From an uncultured Kocuria sp. (lineage in GTDB: Bacteria > Actinomycetota > Actinomycetes > Actinomycetales > Micrococcaceae), in assembly GCF_947500125.1 (NCBI RefSeq), contig NZ_CANMRA010000010.1, forward strand, positions 1 through 64,000: a DNA stretch of 64,000 bases. Direction: 5' to 3'. The notes below the pieces were generated by a model that saw nothing but the letters and a program-made list of their open reading frames with translations, had not been told where the DNA came from and did no database searches. This document shows, piece by piece, positions 7,785-16,205 of the stretch (positions are counted from its first letter, which is position 1; each line of letters begins with the position of its first letter). A program made the translations under genes and the position numbers.

Positions 7785-8225
7785 TCAGCTGAGCTGCTCG
7801 GCCAGCGCGACGATGATGCCCTCGGGCCCGCGGACGTAGCAGAGCCGGTAGTCGTCCTGGTACTGCGCCACCTCCCCGACGAGCTCCGCGCCGTGGGCTC
7901 GCAGGGCGGCGACAGCGGCGTCGACGTCGTCGACGGCGAACATGATGCTGCGCAGCCCCAGCGTGTTCCCCGGTGCGTTCTCCGGCACGGGGCTGACCGC
8001 TCTCGGGGCGTGGAACTTCGTCAGCTCGAGCCGGCCGTGGCCGTCCGGGGTGCGCAGCATCGCGACGTCGACCCGGACGCCGCCGAGCCCCACGACACGG
8101 TCCACCCAGTGCCCCTCGATCGGCGCCCGGCCCTCGAGCTCCATGCCGAGGTCGACGAAGAACGCCACGGCAGCCTCGAGGTCGTCGACGACGACGCCCA
8201 CGTGGTCCATCCGCTGAATCGTCAT
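7785..8225 (-). CDS. VOC family (glyoxalase/bleomycin-resistance fold) protein
   Basis: The 146-residue protein consists of two beta-alpha-beta-beta-beta repeats. The first opens with MDHVGVVVDDLEAAVAFF and contains GRLELTKF; the second contains LGLRSIMFAVDDVDAAVAAL and ends in GIIVALAEQL. His at MDHV and the two Glu positions of the usual metal site are visible. The second-repeat His (normally LRHIAF) is Ser in LRSIMF, so metal binding may be altered. Such proteins isomerise, cleave or bind small molecules and the substrate is unknown. It is monocistronic. Confidence 0.85.
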   Translation of the reverse strand: MTIQRMDHVGVVVDDLEAAVAFFVDLGMELEGRAPIEGHWVDRVVGLGGVRVDVAMLRTPDGHGRLELTKFHAPRAVSPVPENAPGNTLGLRSIMFAVDDVDAAVAALRAHGAELVGEVAQYQDDYRLCYVRGPEGIIVALAEQLS

Positions 8226-8434
8226 GGTGGTTCTCCTTCGTCATGGCGTGGCCTGTCCTGGCCACTGGTGCACCCGGGACGGAGCCGGCGCCTCGTTCTC
8301 GACATCCGGACACTGACTGGGGTCTGTCTGTGGGACTGCCTCTCGCGGTCGCCACACCGTAGCCGATCGGGTGCACGACGTAGGGGACCGACCACCGCAC
8401 GTCCGGGGTTCCCCCGTCGCGCGGCGGAGTCCGC

Positions 8435-9127
8435 TCAGATCCAGGAGGCGAGCACGGGCACGGTGGTCACCAGTCCCAGCACCACGAACACCGCCCCGGA
8501 GGTGAGCTCGATCCTGCGGGTCACGGTGGGCCGGTTGAGCCAGGTGCGGGCGGTGTGGGCGGCCAGGGCCACGATGAGCAGGTAGATCCCGATGGTCGCC
8601 GCCACCGTCCCGCCCATGACCACCACGACGAACAGCGTCCCGGCCCCGGGCGGGGTGAACTGGGGCAGCAGTGCCAGGAAGAACAGCCCGGTCTTCGGGT
8701 TGGTCAGGCAGCACGCCAGCCCCGCGGCGAAGGCGGACCGTCCCGTCGCGGGCGACGGCTCCGGGCGGGCCGGGACGGCTGCGACGGTCGAGTCGGCGGC
8801 CGGAGCGGCGCCGACGGTGGCCGGGACCGCGGTGGCCGGGGCGGGGACGTGGGCGGTGAGCGCCCGGTAGCCCAGGTAGAACAAGTAGGCGCCCCCGAGC
8901 AGGCGCAGGGTCTGGAAGGCGGCCGGGGAGCTGTCCAGGAAGGCGGCCACGCCCACCGCGACCAGCCCGGCCCAGACGAGGACCCCCAGTGCGGCCCCGG
9001 CGGCGGCCAGCATCCCGGCTCGCCGCCGGCGCAGGGCGCAGCCCAGGGTCAGGACGGTGTCCGGTCCCGGGGTGACGGCGAGGACCACGGCCACTCCCAG
9101 CAGGGCCAGATAGCTCGAGGTGTCCAC
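8435..9127 (-). CDS. LysE/RhtB family amino-acid exporter
   Basis: The 230-residue integral membrane protein has about six hydrophobic segments and the family signature LAVTPGPDTVLTLGCALRRR early in the chain. This family exports basic or neutral amino acids or related metabolites. A 40-residue Ala/Pro/Val-rich insertion (about residues 110-150) lies in the loop between helices 3 and 4, making it longer than the usual 205-210 residues. It is divergent from a LysR regulator, the classical lysE-lysG arrangement, and the gap contains an inverted repeat, so induction by the exported substrate through that regulator is likely. Confidence 0.88.
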   Translation of the reverse strand: MDTSSYLALLGVAVVLAVTPGPDTVLTLGCALRRRRAGMLAAAGAALGVLVWAGLVAVGVAAFLDSSPAAFQTLRLLGGAYLFYLGYRALTAHVPAPATAVPATVGAAPAADSTVAAVPARPEPSPATGRSAFAAGLACCLTNPKTGLFFLALLPQFTPPGAGTLFVVVVMGGTVAATIGIYLLIVALAAHTARTWLNRPTVTRRIELTSGAVFVVLGLVTTVPVLASWI

Positions 9128-9195
9128 GGGACGCTCCTTGTCGGTCGATGATCCGTGACCTCTACCGTGACACCCCCCAACCCTTCAGCACCAGC

Positions 9196-9213
9196 AATGA
9201 TTTCCGCATCATT
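9196..9213. promoter_or_regulatory. Inverted repeat, putative LysR-type operator
   Basis: AATGAT-N6-ATCATT is a perfect 18-base interrupted palindrome in the gap between the lysE-type and lysR-type genes. Its AT-rich arms stand out in very GC-rich DNA. Position between divergent promoters is that of a LysR regulatory box. Confidence 0.6.
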
Positions 9214-9227
9214 GACAGGTGAAAGCG

Positions 9228-9233
9228 TACAAT
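9228..9233 (+). promoter_or_regulatory. -10 box of a probable leaderless lysR-type promoter
   Basis: TACAAT ends 6 bases before the ATG at 9240, so transcription would begin at or next to the A of the start codon. A TTGACA lies at 9212-9217 but only 10 bases upstream, too close to be its -35. No good ribosome-binding site precedes the ATG, consistent with leaderless translation. Confidence 0.5.
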
Positions 9234-9239
9234 TGGGGC

Positions 9240-10160
9240 ATGCTCGATCCGCACCGGCTCACCATCCTGCGCGCCGTCATCGCCGCCGGCTCGGTCCACG
9301 CCGCCGCCCGGAACCTGCACCTGGCCCCGGCCACCGTCAGTCAGCACCTGCGGGCCCTGGCCCGGCAGACCGGACTGGTGCTGTTCGAGAAGAGCGGGCG
9401 GGGCATCGAGGCCACACCCGCCGCCCGGCACCTGTGCGAGGCCAGCGCGGACACCCTCACCAGCCTGGAACGCCTCGAGCGCACCGTGGAGGACCTGCGG
9501 CAGGGCCGGGCCGAGCAGATCGCCATCGCCTGCTTCGCGTCCCTGGCCCAGGCCTGGATGCCCGAGGTGGTGACCGCCCTGCGGGCCGGGTCCCCGGACG
9601 TGGTGGTGGAGATCAGCATCAACGAACTGCACCCCACCGGAGGCCGCCGGGCCCCGGACGTCGACGTGCGCAACGAATCCCTCGACGGGCCACTCGTCCA
9701 CCTGGAGGGATACCAGCGCCACGTCCTGCACGAGGAGGACTTCTGCGTGGTGCTGCCGCTCGGCCACCCCCTGGCCGAACATCCCACGGTGACCATGGCC
9801 CAGCTGCGCGACGAGCCCTGGATCGACCACGACATCCACGACGGTCCCACCGGGCGCATCATCACCCGCGCCTGTCACGCCGCCGGCTTCACCCCGCACT
9901 ACGTCGCCCGCCTCGACGACCACCACGCAGCCACCAGTCTCGCCGCGGCCGGGCTGGGCATCACGGTGCTGCCCCGGATCGCGCTCACCGGGCTGCCCGG
10001 CAGCCTCACGACGAGGCCGCTGGTCGATCCGGCCGTCCACCGGCGCATCGTCGCCCACTCCCGCACCCACCCCACCCGGTCGCGGCTGATCCACACGAGC
10101 CTGACGGCGCTGCGCGAAGCCGCTCGACGAAGCCGGCCGACACCACCGGACGAGCACTGA
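9240..10160 (+). CDS. LysR family transcriptional regulator
   Basis: The 306-residue protein has an N-terminal winged helix-turn-helix (residues 1-60; SVHAAARNLHLAPATVSQHL is the recognition segment) and a type-2 periplasmic-binding-like effector domain (about 90-295). The ATG at 9240 is preferred over an in-frame GTG at 9219 because the family normally begins MLDPxRL close to the helix-turn-helix. It faces a LysE-type exporter gene, which is probably its target. The effector is likely the exported amino acid, by analogy with LysG. Confidence 0.9.
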   Translation: MLDPHRLTILRAVIAAGSVHAAARNLHLAPATVSQHLRALARQTGLVLFEKSGRGIEATPAARHLCEASADTLTSLERLERTVEDLRQGRAEQIAIACFASLAQAWMPEVVTALRAGSPDVVVEISINELHPTGGRRAPDVDVRNESLDGPLVHLEGYQRHVLHEEDFCVVLPLGHPLAEHPTVTMAQLRDEPWIDHDIHDGPTGRIITRACHAAGFTPHYVARLDDHHAATSLAAAGLGITVLPRIALTGLPGSLTTRPLVDPAVHRRIVAHSRTHPTRSRLIHTSLTALREAARRSRPTPPDEH

Positions 10161-10237
10161 CTCCGCCACCGCCCCGACAGACTCCGTGATCTTCTCGGGC
10201 CACCGGACCTGCCCGCGGGCGATGCTGATTCCCTGCT

Positions 10238-10267
10238 CCGCGGCCGGATCCGCGGCCGGATCCGCGG
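10238..10267. repeat. Short tandem GCGGCCGGATCC repeat
   Basis: The 12-base unit occurs about two and a half times between the convergent lysR-type and DHFR-like genes. It can fold through its CCGCGG and GGATCC palindromes and might help end transcription, but it has no T-run. Confidence 0.5.
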
Positions 10268-10303
10268 CACGGCGACATGGGCCGGCTGGTGCGCCTCCGG
10301 CTC

Positions 10304-10879
10304 CTATCCGGCGGGCCGGGGTCCGTGGACCTCGTAGCGGACCTGGACCATGCCGTTGTCGAAGCGGCGCTCCCGGACGAGACGCAGCTCCAGGGATAGT
10401 CCGTCGGGGAAGACCGCGGTGCCGCCTCCCACGGTGACCGGGCACAGCAGGAGCTCGACCACGTCGACCAGCCCCAGCAGCAGGGCGCTGCCGGCCAGGG
10501 TCGGGCCCTCGATCGTGAGGTCGCCGGACGCCTCGGACTTGGCACGCTCGACGGCCTCGACGGTGAACTCCCGCTCGAGTCGGGTGCGCTCGGTCCAGGT
10601 CCGGCCGAGGGAGGAGGAGAAGACGACCTTCTCGGCGCGCTTCCAGGTCTCGGCGAAGCGTGCCGACTCCGGGGACCATGTCGCGGCGGTCGGATCGGTC
10701 TCCCAGACGGCCATGGTCTCGTACATGCGCCGCCCGTAGAGGTAGGTGCTGACCGATGCCAGGTCCGTGGTCAGGGCGGCGACGACGGCTTCGTCGGGCA
10801 CGGCCCAGGAGAAGCTGCCCCGCTCGTCCGAGTTGTAGCCGTCCAACGAGGAGGCGACGGAGTAGATCACTTTCCCCAT
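10304..10879 (-). CDS. Dihydrofolate-reductase-fold (RibD C-terminal) protein
   Basis: A 191-residue protein starting MGKVIYSVASSLDGYNSDE, the first strand and substrate loop of the RibD_C/DHFR family. Further family features are YGRRMYETM, VVFSSSLG, LTIEGPTLAGSALLLGLVD (the GP loop) and a final strand. The start is placed at this ATG because it gives the usual family N-terminus; an in-frame extension to 11053 looks non-coding. It is only a distant paralogue of the protein at 3585-4232. Function is an unknown NAD(P)H-dependent reduction. Confidence 0.85.
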   Translation of the reverse strand: MGKVIYSVASSLDGYNSDERGSFSWAVPDEAVVAALTTDLASVSTYLYGRRMYETMAVWETDPTAATWSPESARFAETWKRAEKVVFSSSLGRTWTERTRLEREFTVEAVERAKSEASGDLTIEGPTLAGSALLLGLVDVVELLLCPVTVGGGTAVFPDGLSLELRLVRERRFDNGMVQVRYEVHGPRPAG

Positions 10880-10961
10880 GCCGCCACTCAACCCCCCGGG
10901 GCTGCCCGGGCACAAGAGGGGCAGTGGATCCGAGGTCCTGAGTGCGTCCGGCGGTGGGTCG

Positions 10962-11291
10962 TCAGCGGTGCCCGTCCCGGTCCTCGCCGCGGCGGGCCGC
11001 CTCCGCCGTCGCGGCAGCACGCACTCGCGTGTCGGTGGCATTGTCGGCGACATAGCGACGGTCGTCGGCGGTCATGTGGTCATTGCTGAGCGCGGCCACC
11101 GCGACGTCCACGTCACTGTGGTGCAAGGCGATGTCGAGCAGGTCCGCCGCACCCGTCACCTCCTTCACCCGGTCGGCCGTCCAGGACCGGACCCGTCGTT
11201 GATGGTCGGCTTCCCGTTGAGCCACCTGCCGCATCAACTCGTCCGTGGTGATCACCGAGGTGATGGGATGGGAGTCGTCGTGCTTCGTCAC
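10962..11291 (-). CDS. Hypothetical protein (109 aa)
   Basis: The GTG at 11291 is chosen because AGGAGG lies six bases upstream. The protein is hydrophilic and mostly helical by composition: TTDELMRQVAQREADHQRRV is followed by a segment rich in Asp and Ala (LLDIALHHSDVDVAVAAL) that resembles a single HEAT-like helical pair. It has no signal peptide and no cysteine. I do not recognise the family. It is separate from its neighbours and may share a divergent control region with the YCII gene. Confidence 0.55.
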   Translation of the reverse strand: MTKHDDSHPITSVITTDELMRQVAQREADHQRRVRSWTADRVKEVTGAADLLDIALHHSDVDVAVAALSNDHMTADDRRYVADNATDTRVRAAATAEAARRGEDRDGHR

Positions 11292-11489
11292 CGTTGTCCT
11301 CCTGGGGGGTGCATCTGTGGTCCTTCCATTCATAGCCCACGACACCGGTCCCTGTAATCAGTGGCCGACCTCGGAGGGCAAGAAGGAACCCCGCCGATCC
11401 GTGGGGTCCCGCGGGGATTCTCCGTCCGGGTGTCTCGTCGCGCTGTCCTCGTCGGGCGAGTCGCTGCAGAACGCCAAGGAGTCGACGCG

Positions 11490-11831
11490 ATGACGAAGTA
11501 CCTGATCTCGTTCCCGAGTGCCGCCATGGTCCTTCCCGAGGGGGATCTGCAGGCAGTCTCGGATGCCTCGCACGCGGTGGTGCAGGACGCGAAGGACGCC
11601 GGCGTGTGGGTGTTCGGTGGCGGCATCGACGAGAGCATTCCGCCGGTGATGGTCGATGGCGACGGAACCGTGACAGCGGGTACCTACCCGCAGACGACGC
11701 AGCTGGAAGGCGGCTACTCGGTGCTGGAGCTGCCCTCCCGCGAGGCGGCACTGGAATGGGCCGCGAAGTTCGCGGTCGCCTGCCGATGCGCGCAGGAGGT
11801 GCGCGCGTTCCACTTCGACCCCGCCAGCTGA
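11490..11831 (+). CDS. YCII-related domain protein
   Basis: The 113-residue protein starts MTKYLISFPSAAMVLPEG and contains DAGVWVFGGGIDE and GGYSVLELPSREAALEWAAK, the pattern of the dimeric alpha-beta-barrel YCII (DGPF) family. AAGGA ends 9 bases before the ATG. The conserved acidic and aromatic residues of the central cleft appear to be present. Members are linked to ECF sigma factors in some actinobacteria, but none is encoded here. Function is unknown. Confidence 0.8.
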   Translation: MTKYLISFPSAAMVLPEGDLQAVSDASHAVVQDAKDAGVWVFGGGIDESIPPVMVDGDGTVTAGTYPQTTQLEGGYSVLELPSREAALEWAAKFAVACRCAQEVRAFHFDPAS

Positions 11832-12119
11832 CGGGGTCGGACCCGCTGGCGAACCGCGGCCCGCTCCGGCCGGCCGGCGCAGCCCTGGCCCTGTCCGGGT
11901 GGGCCCCATCCGCGAGTGACCTCTCCGAGCGCGAGCAGACGGCGGCCGACGTCCTCCCCGAGGACGTCGCCGTGGCAGGCGACGGCTGGGACACCAGCAC
12001 GTCCCGGTTGCCGGCCACCCACGACGGCCAGGAGTTCGACGTCACCGGCACCTGATGGCCCGGAACCGGCCAACAGGCCCGGTGCTGCGTTGCGGCCTGT
12101 CGTCATGCCGCAGGGCGGA

Positions 12120-14207
12120 TCACCGGGTGATGCCGTCGGTGGCCAGGGCTTCGAGGAGGCGCCGGCCGAAGGCCGGAGCGGCGCTCTCCGAGTAGACCCG
12201 GCTGAGGTGGTCGTCGTCCCAGTACACGTAGACGTTGCCGATGACGGGCGGGCACTGTCCGCCGGGGCAGATCAGGTCGGTGAAGTCCACGGTCGAGTAG
12301 AGCGGCAGCTCTCGGGCGAGCGGCAGCGCGGGGTCGGGCGTGTCCACCACAGGGTGTGTGAAGGTGCACCGGGGGTCGTCCGCGCCGTTCGCGACCGCGC
12401 ACTGGGCCGGTGCCTCCGGGAAGCGCGGGGTGTCGCGGATCCCGACGACGGGGATCCCTCGGGCGGTGAGCTCGCGCACGCGCTGCTCCAGCCCGGGCCG
12501 GAGGAACTCGCCCTCCAGATCGGTGAAGGTCGACTGGATCACGACGAGATCGGGGTCGGTGGTGCCGATCATCTGCTCGGCGCCCTCGAACCAGGCCCGG
12601 CAGCTCTCGGAGCCGGGCTGGTCCTCGGCGGAGGCGTAGAAGCAGCCCGGCTGGATCCAGGTCAGCACCCGCCACTGCTCGGCCTCCGCGAGGGGCCGCA
12701 GGGCGGGCAGCCAGTGCTGCAGGTGGCTGTTGCCGACCACGAGCACCGTCCGCTCGGGGGCCTCCTGCGCGACGCTCTCGTGGCAGAAGCGGCGGTGGTC
12801 CTCCGGCAGGTCGAGGTCTTCGGGGCAGGGCTCACCGAGGGAGGCCGGCTGTTTCGGCAGGTCCTCGGGCAGGGGCAGGGTCGGGGCGTCCGGGTCGCCG
12901 CGGAACTCGAATCCGGGCTCCAGGGCGGCGGCCCCGGGGTTGTTCCGGGCGGCATCGGCCTGGATCTGGGCGGCACGCCGGTCCTCGACCTGCTGCCAGG
13001 CGAGCACGGGGGCGGCGACCAGGGCGAGGCAGACCAGCACGACCCCGGCGAGACGTCGCTTGTTGCGCTCGGGCCACGCCCAGGACTTCAACGGGTCCTC
13101 GACCAGCCGGGTGACCAGCACCGCGAGCACCAGGGAGACGACGATGATCAGCACCCCGGAGCGAGGGCCGGCCATGGGCCGGTCCCGCAGCACGAGATAC
13201 GTGATCAGCAGCGGCCAGTGCACGAGGTACAGCGCGTAGGCCGAGTCCCCCAGCCGCACCAGGGGACGCGAGGCGAGGATCCGGTCCAGTCCGAACGGTG
13301 ATCCCGAGCGGCCGGCCACGATGATCGCCGCCGCCGAGAGCAGCGGCCACAGCGCGATCCACCCGGGGAACGCCCCCTGCACGTCGACGAGCACCCCGAC
13401 CGAGACCATGCTCAGCAGCCCCAGCCAGCCCAGGGCCACCCGGGCGGCCCGCGGCAGATCCAGGTACGGCAGGGCGAGGGCGAGCAGCGATCCGAGGGCG
13501 AACTCCCACAGCCGGGTGCGGGTGTCGAAGTAGGCGAACTCCTGCTGCGTGGCCGTGGAGTGCACGGACCACGCCAGGGAGGCCAGGAACACCGTGCCGA
13601 ACATCGCGACCAGGACGGGGACGGGCCGGCGGGTCCCCCGCCGCGTGAGCAGCCAGGCGGCGGCGAAGATCAGCGGCCACAGCAGGAACACCTGCCCCTG
13701 CACCGACAGGGACCAGAAGTGCTGGAACGGGGAGGCCGTCGAGTGGTCGGCGGCGTAGTAGTCCACCGCGCCGAAGGCCAGTGCCCAGTTCTCCGCGTAG
13801 AGCACCGAGGCCAGCGCCTCGGTCCGCCACCGGTCGACGTCGGAGCCCGGGTAGACGGCGGCCACCATGACGAGGGTGCCCAGGATGGTGAGCACCGCCA
13901 GGGGCAGCAGCCGCTTGAACACGTGCAGCCAGTACCGCCCCAGGGCCAGCGGCCGTCCTCCCTCGAGCTTGCGCACGAAGGACAGGGTGAGGAAGAACGC
14001 CGAGATCAGCAGGAAGACGTCCACGCCCCCGGAGACCCGGCCGAGGAACACGTGGTAGACCACCACCAGCAGCACCGCCACGAACCGCAGGCCCTGCACC
14101 TCCGGGCGGAACCCCGCGTACCGGGCCACCCGCCGGGCCGTGGCCGGCTCCACACCGGGGGTGTCCAGCGCGGACGCGTTGACGGACTGACCGATCGTGG
14201 CCGGCAT
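12120..14207 (-). CDS. Acyltransferase-3 / SGNH-domain O-acyltransferase (OafA/YrhL type)
   Basis: The 695-residue membrane protein has an acyltransferase-3 half with about ten helices (about residues 30-380), starting RPEVQGLRFVAVLLVVVYHV with the catalytic His. An extracytoplasmic SGNH half (about 430-690) contains VVGNSHLQHW as block I and DDDHLS as block V. The two-domain form O-acetylates surface glycans or peptidoglycan using cytoplasmic acyl-CoA passed through the membrane domain. The ATG at 14207 has AGGAGG 8 bases upstream, and the open frame beyond it is not coding-like. The short N-terminus (QSVNASALDTPGVEPATARR) is unusual. It stands alone, so its glycan target cannot be deduced. 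Confidence 0.9.
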   Translation of the reverse strand: MPATIGQSVNASALDTPGVEPATARRVARYAGFRPEVQGLRFVAVLLVVVYHVFLGRVSGGVDVFLLISAFFLTLSFVRKLEGGRPLALGRYWLHVFKRLLPLAVLTILGTLVMVAAVYPGSDVDRWRTEALASVLYAENWALAFGAVDYYAADHSTASPFQHFWSLSVQGQVFLLWPLIFAAAWLLTRRGTRRPVPVLVAMFGTVFLASLAWSVHSTATQQEFAYFDTRTRLWEFALGSLLALALPYLDLPRAARVALGWLGLLSMVSVGVLVDVQGAFPGWIALWPLLSAAAIIVAGRSGSPFGLDRILASRPLVRLGDSAYALYLVHWPLLITYLVLRDRPMAGPRSGVLIIVVSLVLAVLVTRLVEDPLKSWAWPERNKRRLAGVVLVCLALVAAPVLAWQQVEDRRAAQIQADAARNNPGAAALEPGFEFRGDPDAPTLPLPEDLPKQPASLGEPCPEDLDLPEDHRRFCHESVAQEAPERTVLVVGNSHLQHWLPALRPLAEAEQWRVLTWIQPGCFYASAEDQPGSESCRAWFEGAEQMIGTTDPDLVVIQSTFTDLEGEFLRPGLEQRVRELTARGIPVVGIRDTPRFPEAPAQCAVANGADDPRCTFTHPVVDTPDPALPLARELPLYSTVDFTDLICPGGQCPPVIGNVYVYWDDDHLSRVYSESAAPAFGRRLLEALATDGITR

Positions 14208-14363
14208 GCGGGACCTCCTGAAAGGCCGCCCGAGCAGGGAGAACACAGGGGAACACGAGGGGGTGGGGCGGCGATCCCGACACTCTACTCTCTGGGCCGT
14301 CGCCCCTGCGGCGGGCTCGGTCACCGGCGAGCAGCTTCTCGTCCGGTGGCTGGGGTCGCAGCC

Positions 14364-14389
14364 GGCCCGCCGACCCGGATCGGCGGGCC
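14364..14389. other. Stable hairpin in a divergent intergenic region
   Basis: GGCCCGCCGA and TCGGCGGGCC form a 10-base stem around a 6-base loop. It lies in the 322-base gap between the acyltransferase start and the gene at 14530, where a terminator is not expected. It may be an RNA leader element or a protein site. I see nothing else convincing in this gap. Confidence 0.4.
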
Positions 14390-14529
14390 CGGCTGAGCGG
14401 ACCCTGCACCACGCGTGTTCCCACCGGGGCACGCGCTCGGGCCGGGGTCCACAATGGAGTCACCCGTTTCCCCATCTGCATTGATCCCCCTGTTCCATCG
14501 ATCGGCGAGTCCGGTCGGGAAAGGCCGAC

Positions 14530-14940
14530 GTGTACGCCCCCCGCCCCCCTCGGTCCCACCTGTCCTCCCGCGCCACCATCAGCAGCGCACTCCGTGTCGT
14601 GGCCGTGTGCGGCGCGCTCTTCGCCTCGATGCGCGTCACCCGACCCCACGACCTGACCGGGGCGCTGCTGCTCCTCGGTGTCTTCCTCGTCCTCGGCAGC
14701 CTCGTGGTCCTGGTGCGCCGTGCCGGTCCCCGCGACCCTCTCCTGCGCCAGGGGCCTGGCTGCGTTCTGCAGAACCCGGCGGGGAACCTCGTCTGTGCCC
14801 TGCCCGACGGTCACCACGGTCCGCACCTGGACCGCCGCACCCGGCAGCCCTTCCAGGACACGCTGACCGGATCGGTCGACGGCGCCACCTTCTACCGCGA
14901 TGAGAGCGGCCGCCGAGAAGTCATCCACGACGCGTTCTAG
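14530..14940 (+). CDS. Small hypothetical membrane protein
   Basis: The 136-residue product has two adjoining hydrophobic helices (about residues 20-36 and 44-64) with RVTRP in the turn, then a hydrophilic domain of about 70 residues. That domain holds two cysteines (GPGCVLQNP and VCALPDG) and histidines in DGHHGPHLD, a pattern that could bind metal. The frame opens at a GTG at 14530 without a strong ribosome-binding site, so the start is uncertain. I do not recognise the family. Confidence 0.5.
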   Translation: MYAPRPPRSHLSSRATISSALRVVAVCGALFASMRVTRPHDLTGALLLLGVFLVLGSLVVLVRRAGPRDPLLRQGPGCVLQNPAGNLVCALPDGHHGPHLDRRTRQPFQDTLTGSVDGATFYRDESGRREVIHDAF

Positions 14941-14967
14941 GGGTCTCCAGGGCCGTCCCGACAGGCC

Positions 14968-15519
14968 ATGAGCCCTGGCGGCTCCTGCCGCGCCACCGTG
15001 GAGGCGAGGCGGCCGCGCGGCTGCCGGGTGCCGGCCCCGAGGACCGCACGCATCGACGGACGCCGGTTCGCCGGAGTCACCAACTCGACCGAGGGGGAGG
15101 TCGGCTCCACCACGATCTTCACCGATCACCAGGGGGACGGGACGGTCTGGGCGGACCATGCCGGCGGAGCGGTCCGCAAGGGTTTCCTCGTGGGCACGCG
15201 TACCGGGGACACCCTGGAGTTCCGCTGCTCCCACCTCAACGTGACGGGCGAGACCGCCAGTGGGAAGTGCACCTCGACGATCGAGGTGCTCGCCGACGGC
15301 CGCCTCCGGTTCCACGAGGCCTGGGCCTGGAAGTCCCGGCGGCACGGGCCGGGTGCTGCGACAGCGGCTCACGCGCTCGCCGGCTCCGCCCGGCCGCGGA
15401 CCAGGTTCCCCTGCCCGGGGCCGCGACCTGCTCCTCAGCCAGGATCTCCGCGCAGCACGTCCACGTGCACGTGGTCGAGGTGGCGCAGGATCTCGTTGCC
15501 GGGCTCGGGCGCGTCGTAG
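14968..15519 (+). CDS. Conserved hypothetical protein ('N-acetylglutamate synthase'-labelled type), C-terminus probably frameshifted
   Basis: The core (about residues 30-115) reads DGRRFAGVTNSTEGEVGST, then HQGDGTVWADHAGGAVRKG, then SHLNVTGETASGKC and FHEAWAW. This beta-barrel-like small protein is often mislabelled N-acetylglutamate synthase in databases. Family members end shortly after the 'AWxW-SR' segment. Here the frame runs on for another 55 or so low-complexity residues and overlaps the convergent gene by 85 bases. The first 30 residues are also atypical. A frame change near base 15340 is likely, so the annotated ends may not reflect the functional protein. Confidence 0.5.
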   Translation: MSPGGSCRATVEARRPRGCRVPAPRTARIDGRRFAGVTNSTEGEVGSTTIFTDHQGDGTVWADHAGGAVRKGFLVGTRTGDTLEFRCSHLNVTGETASGKCTSTIEVLADGRLRFHEAWAWKSRRHGPGAATAAHALAGSARPRTRFPCPGPRPAPQPGSPRSTSTCTWSRWRRISLPGSGAS

Positions 15520-16205
15520 TCCCGCCACTGCCCGCGTGAGCTGTGGGCGCTCCAGAACCGGTCGTCGAAGATGACGTACTGGACGTCCAGGTCCTCGGCG
15601 TGCGCGACCAGCCAGTGGGCCAGCAGCCAGCCCTCGCGCCGGTTCTCCTCGGTCACCGGACGGAAGAAGACGTCGACGGCGCGGCCGTCGTAGTGCGTCG
15701 ACTCCGCGCCGTGTCCCTGGCCGACGCCGCCCGGGGCGAACCCGCCCAGGCTCTGGTCACCGAACACCTCGGTCATCGACCGGCGGAGCCGCTCGGCGCG
15801 CGGTGTCAGACCGGTGCCGGTCAGCTGCTGCTCCGGCAGGTCGGCGGCGGCCGAGCCCCGGCAGGCCAGGCTCGCACCGGCGTCCCCGGGCGGCCCGTCG
15901 GCCAGCCGCTGCAGCACCGCCTCGTCGATGCCGGAGGTGTCCGGGGCCTCCATCCCGCGGGCGGAGAGCGCCACCGCCGTCGTCGCCAGCTTCGCCTCGT
16001 CACGGTCGAGCCCGACCTCCCCCTCCGACGTCTCGACCGTGCACTCCGCGCCCCAGCGCCACCAGCCGTCCCCGGTGCGCAGGCCGCCGAGAACACCGGG
16101 CCCGAGGAGCACCAGCGCCGCCGCGAGCATCCCGAGCAGGAGAAGAAGGCCCACGAGCGCTCGGCCGGCGCGGTGCCGGCGCCGAGGCGTCTCCTCGCCG
16201 GTCAT
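15435..16205 (-). CDS. Membrane-anchored M15-like peptidase-domain protein
   Basis: The 256-residue protein starts with a basic stretch (RRRHRAGR), then one membrane-spanning segment (about residues 16-36), then an extracytoplasmic part. The C-terminal domain has THYDGRAVDVFF and, near the end, HLDHVHVDV. This 'H-x6-D ... H-x-H' spacing matches the zinc site of D-Ala-D-Ala carboxypeptidase/VanY-like (M15, ARB-07466-like) domains. Two cysteines in the linker (GAECTVET and LACRGS) could form a disulphide. A role in cell-wall remodelling is inferred. The ATG at 16205 gives a normal signal anchor. Confidence 0.75.
   Translation of the reverse strand: MTGEETPRRRHRAGRALVGLLLLLGMLAAALVLLGPGVLGGLRTGDGWWRWGAECTVETSEGEVGLDRDEAKLATTAVALSARGMEAPDTSGIDEAVLQRLADGPPGDAGASLACRGSAAADLPEQQLTGTGLTPRAERLRRSMTEVFGDQSLGGFAPGGVGQGHGAESTHYDGRAVDVFFRPVTEENRREGWLLAHWLVAHAEDLDVQYVIFDDRFWSAHSSRGQWRDYDAPEPGNEILRHLDHVHVDVLRGDPG

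Noticed and set aside
7540-8400. Upstream extension of the PEP-synthase-like frame to 8400 on the minus strand
   Set aside because: It runs antisense through the VOC gene, is Arg/Pro-rich and lacks family similarity. The ATG at 7539 has a ribosome-binding site.
9219-9239. GTG start of the LysR regulator at 9219
   Set aside because: It adds residues outside the normal family N-terminus and overlaps the -10 box.
11832-12119. Short gene after the YCII protein
   Set aside because: Open frames here are weak and unlike any protein. I see nothing in these 288 bases beyond the 3' ends of two convergent genes.
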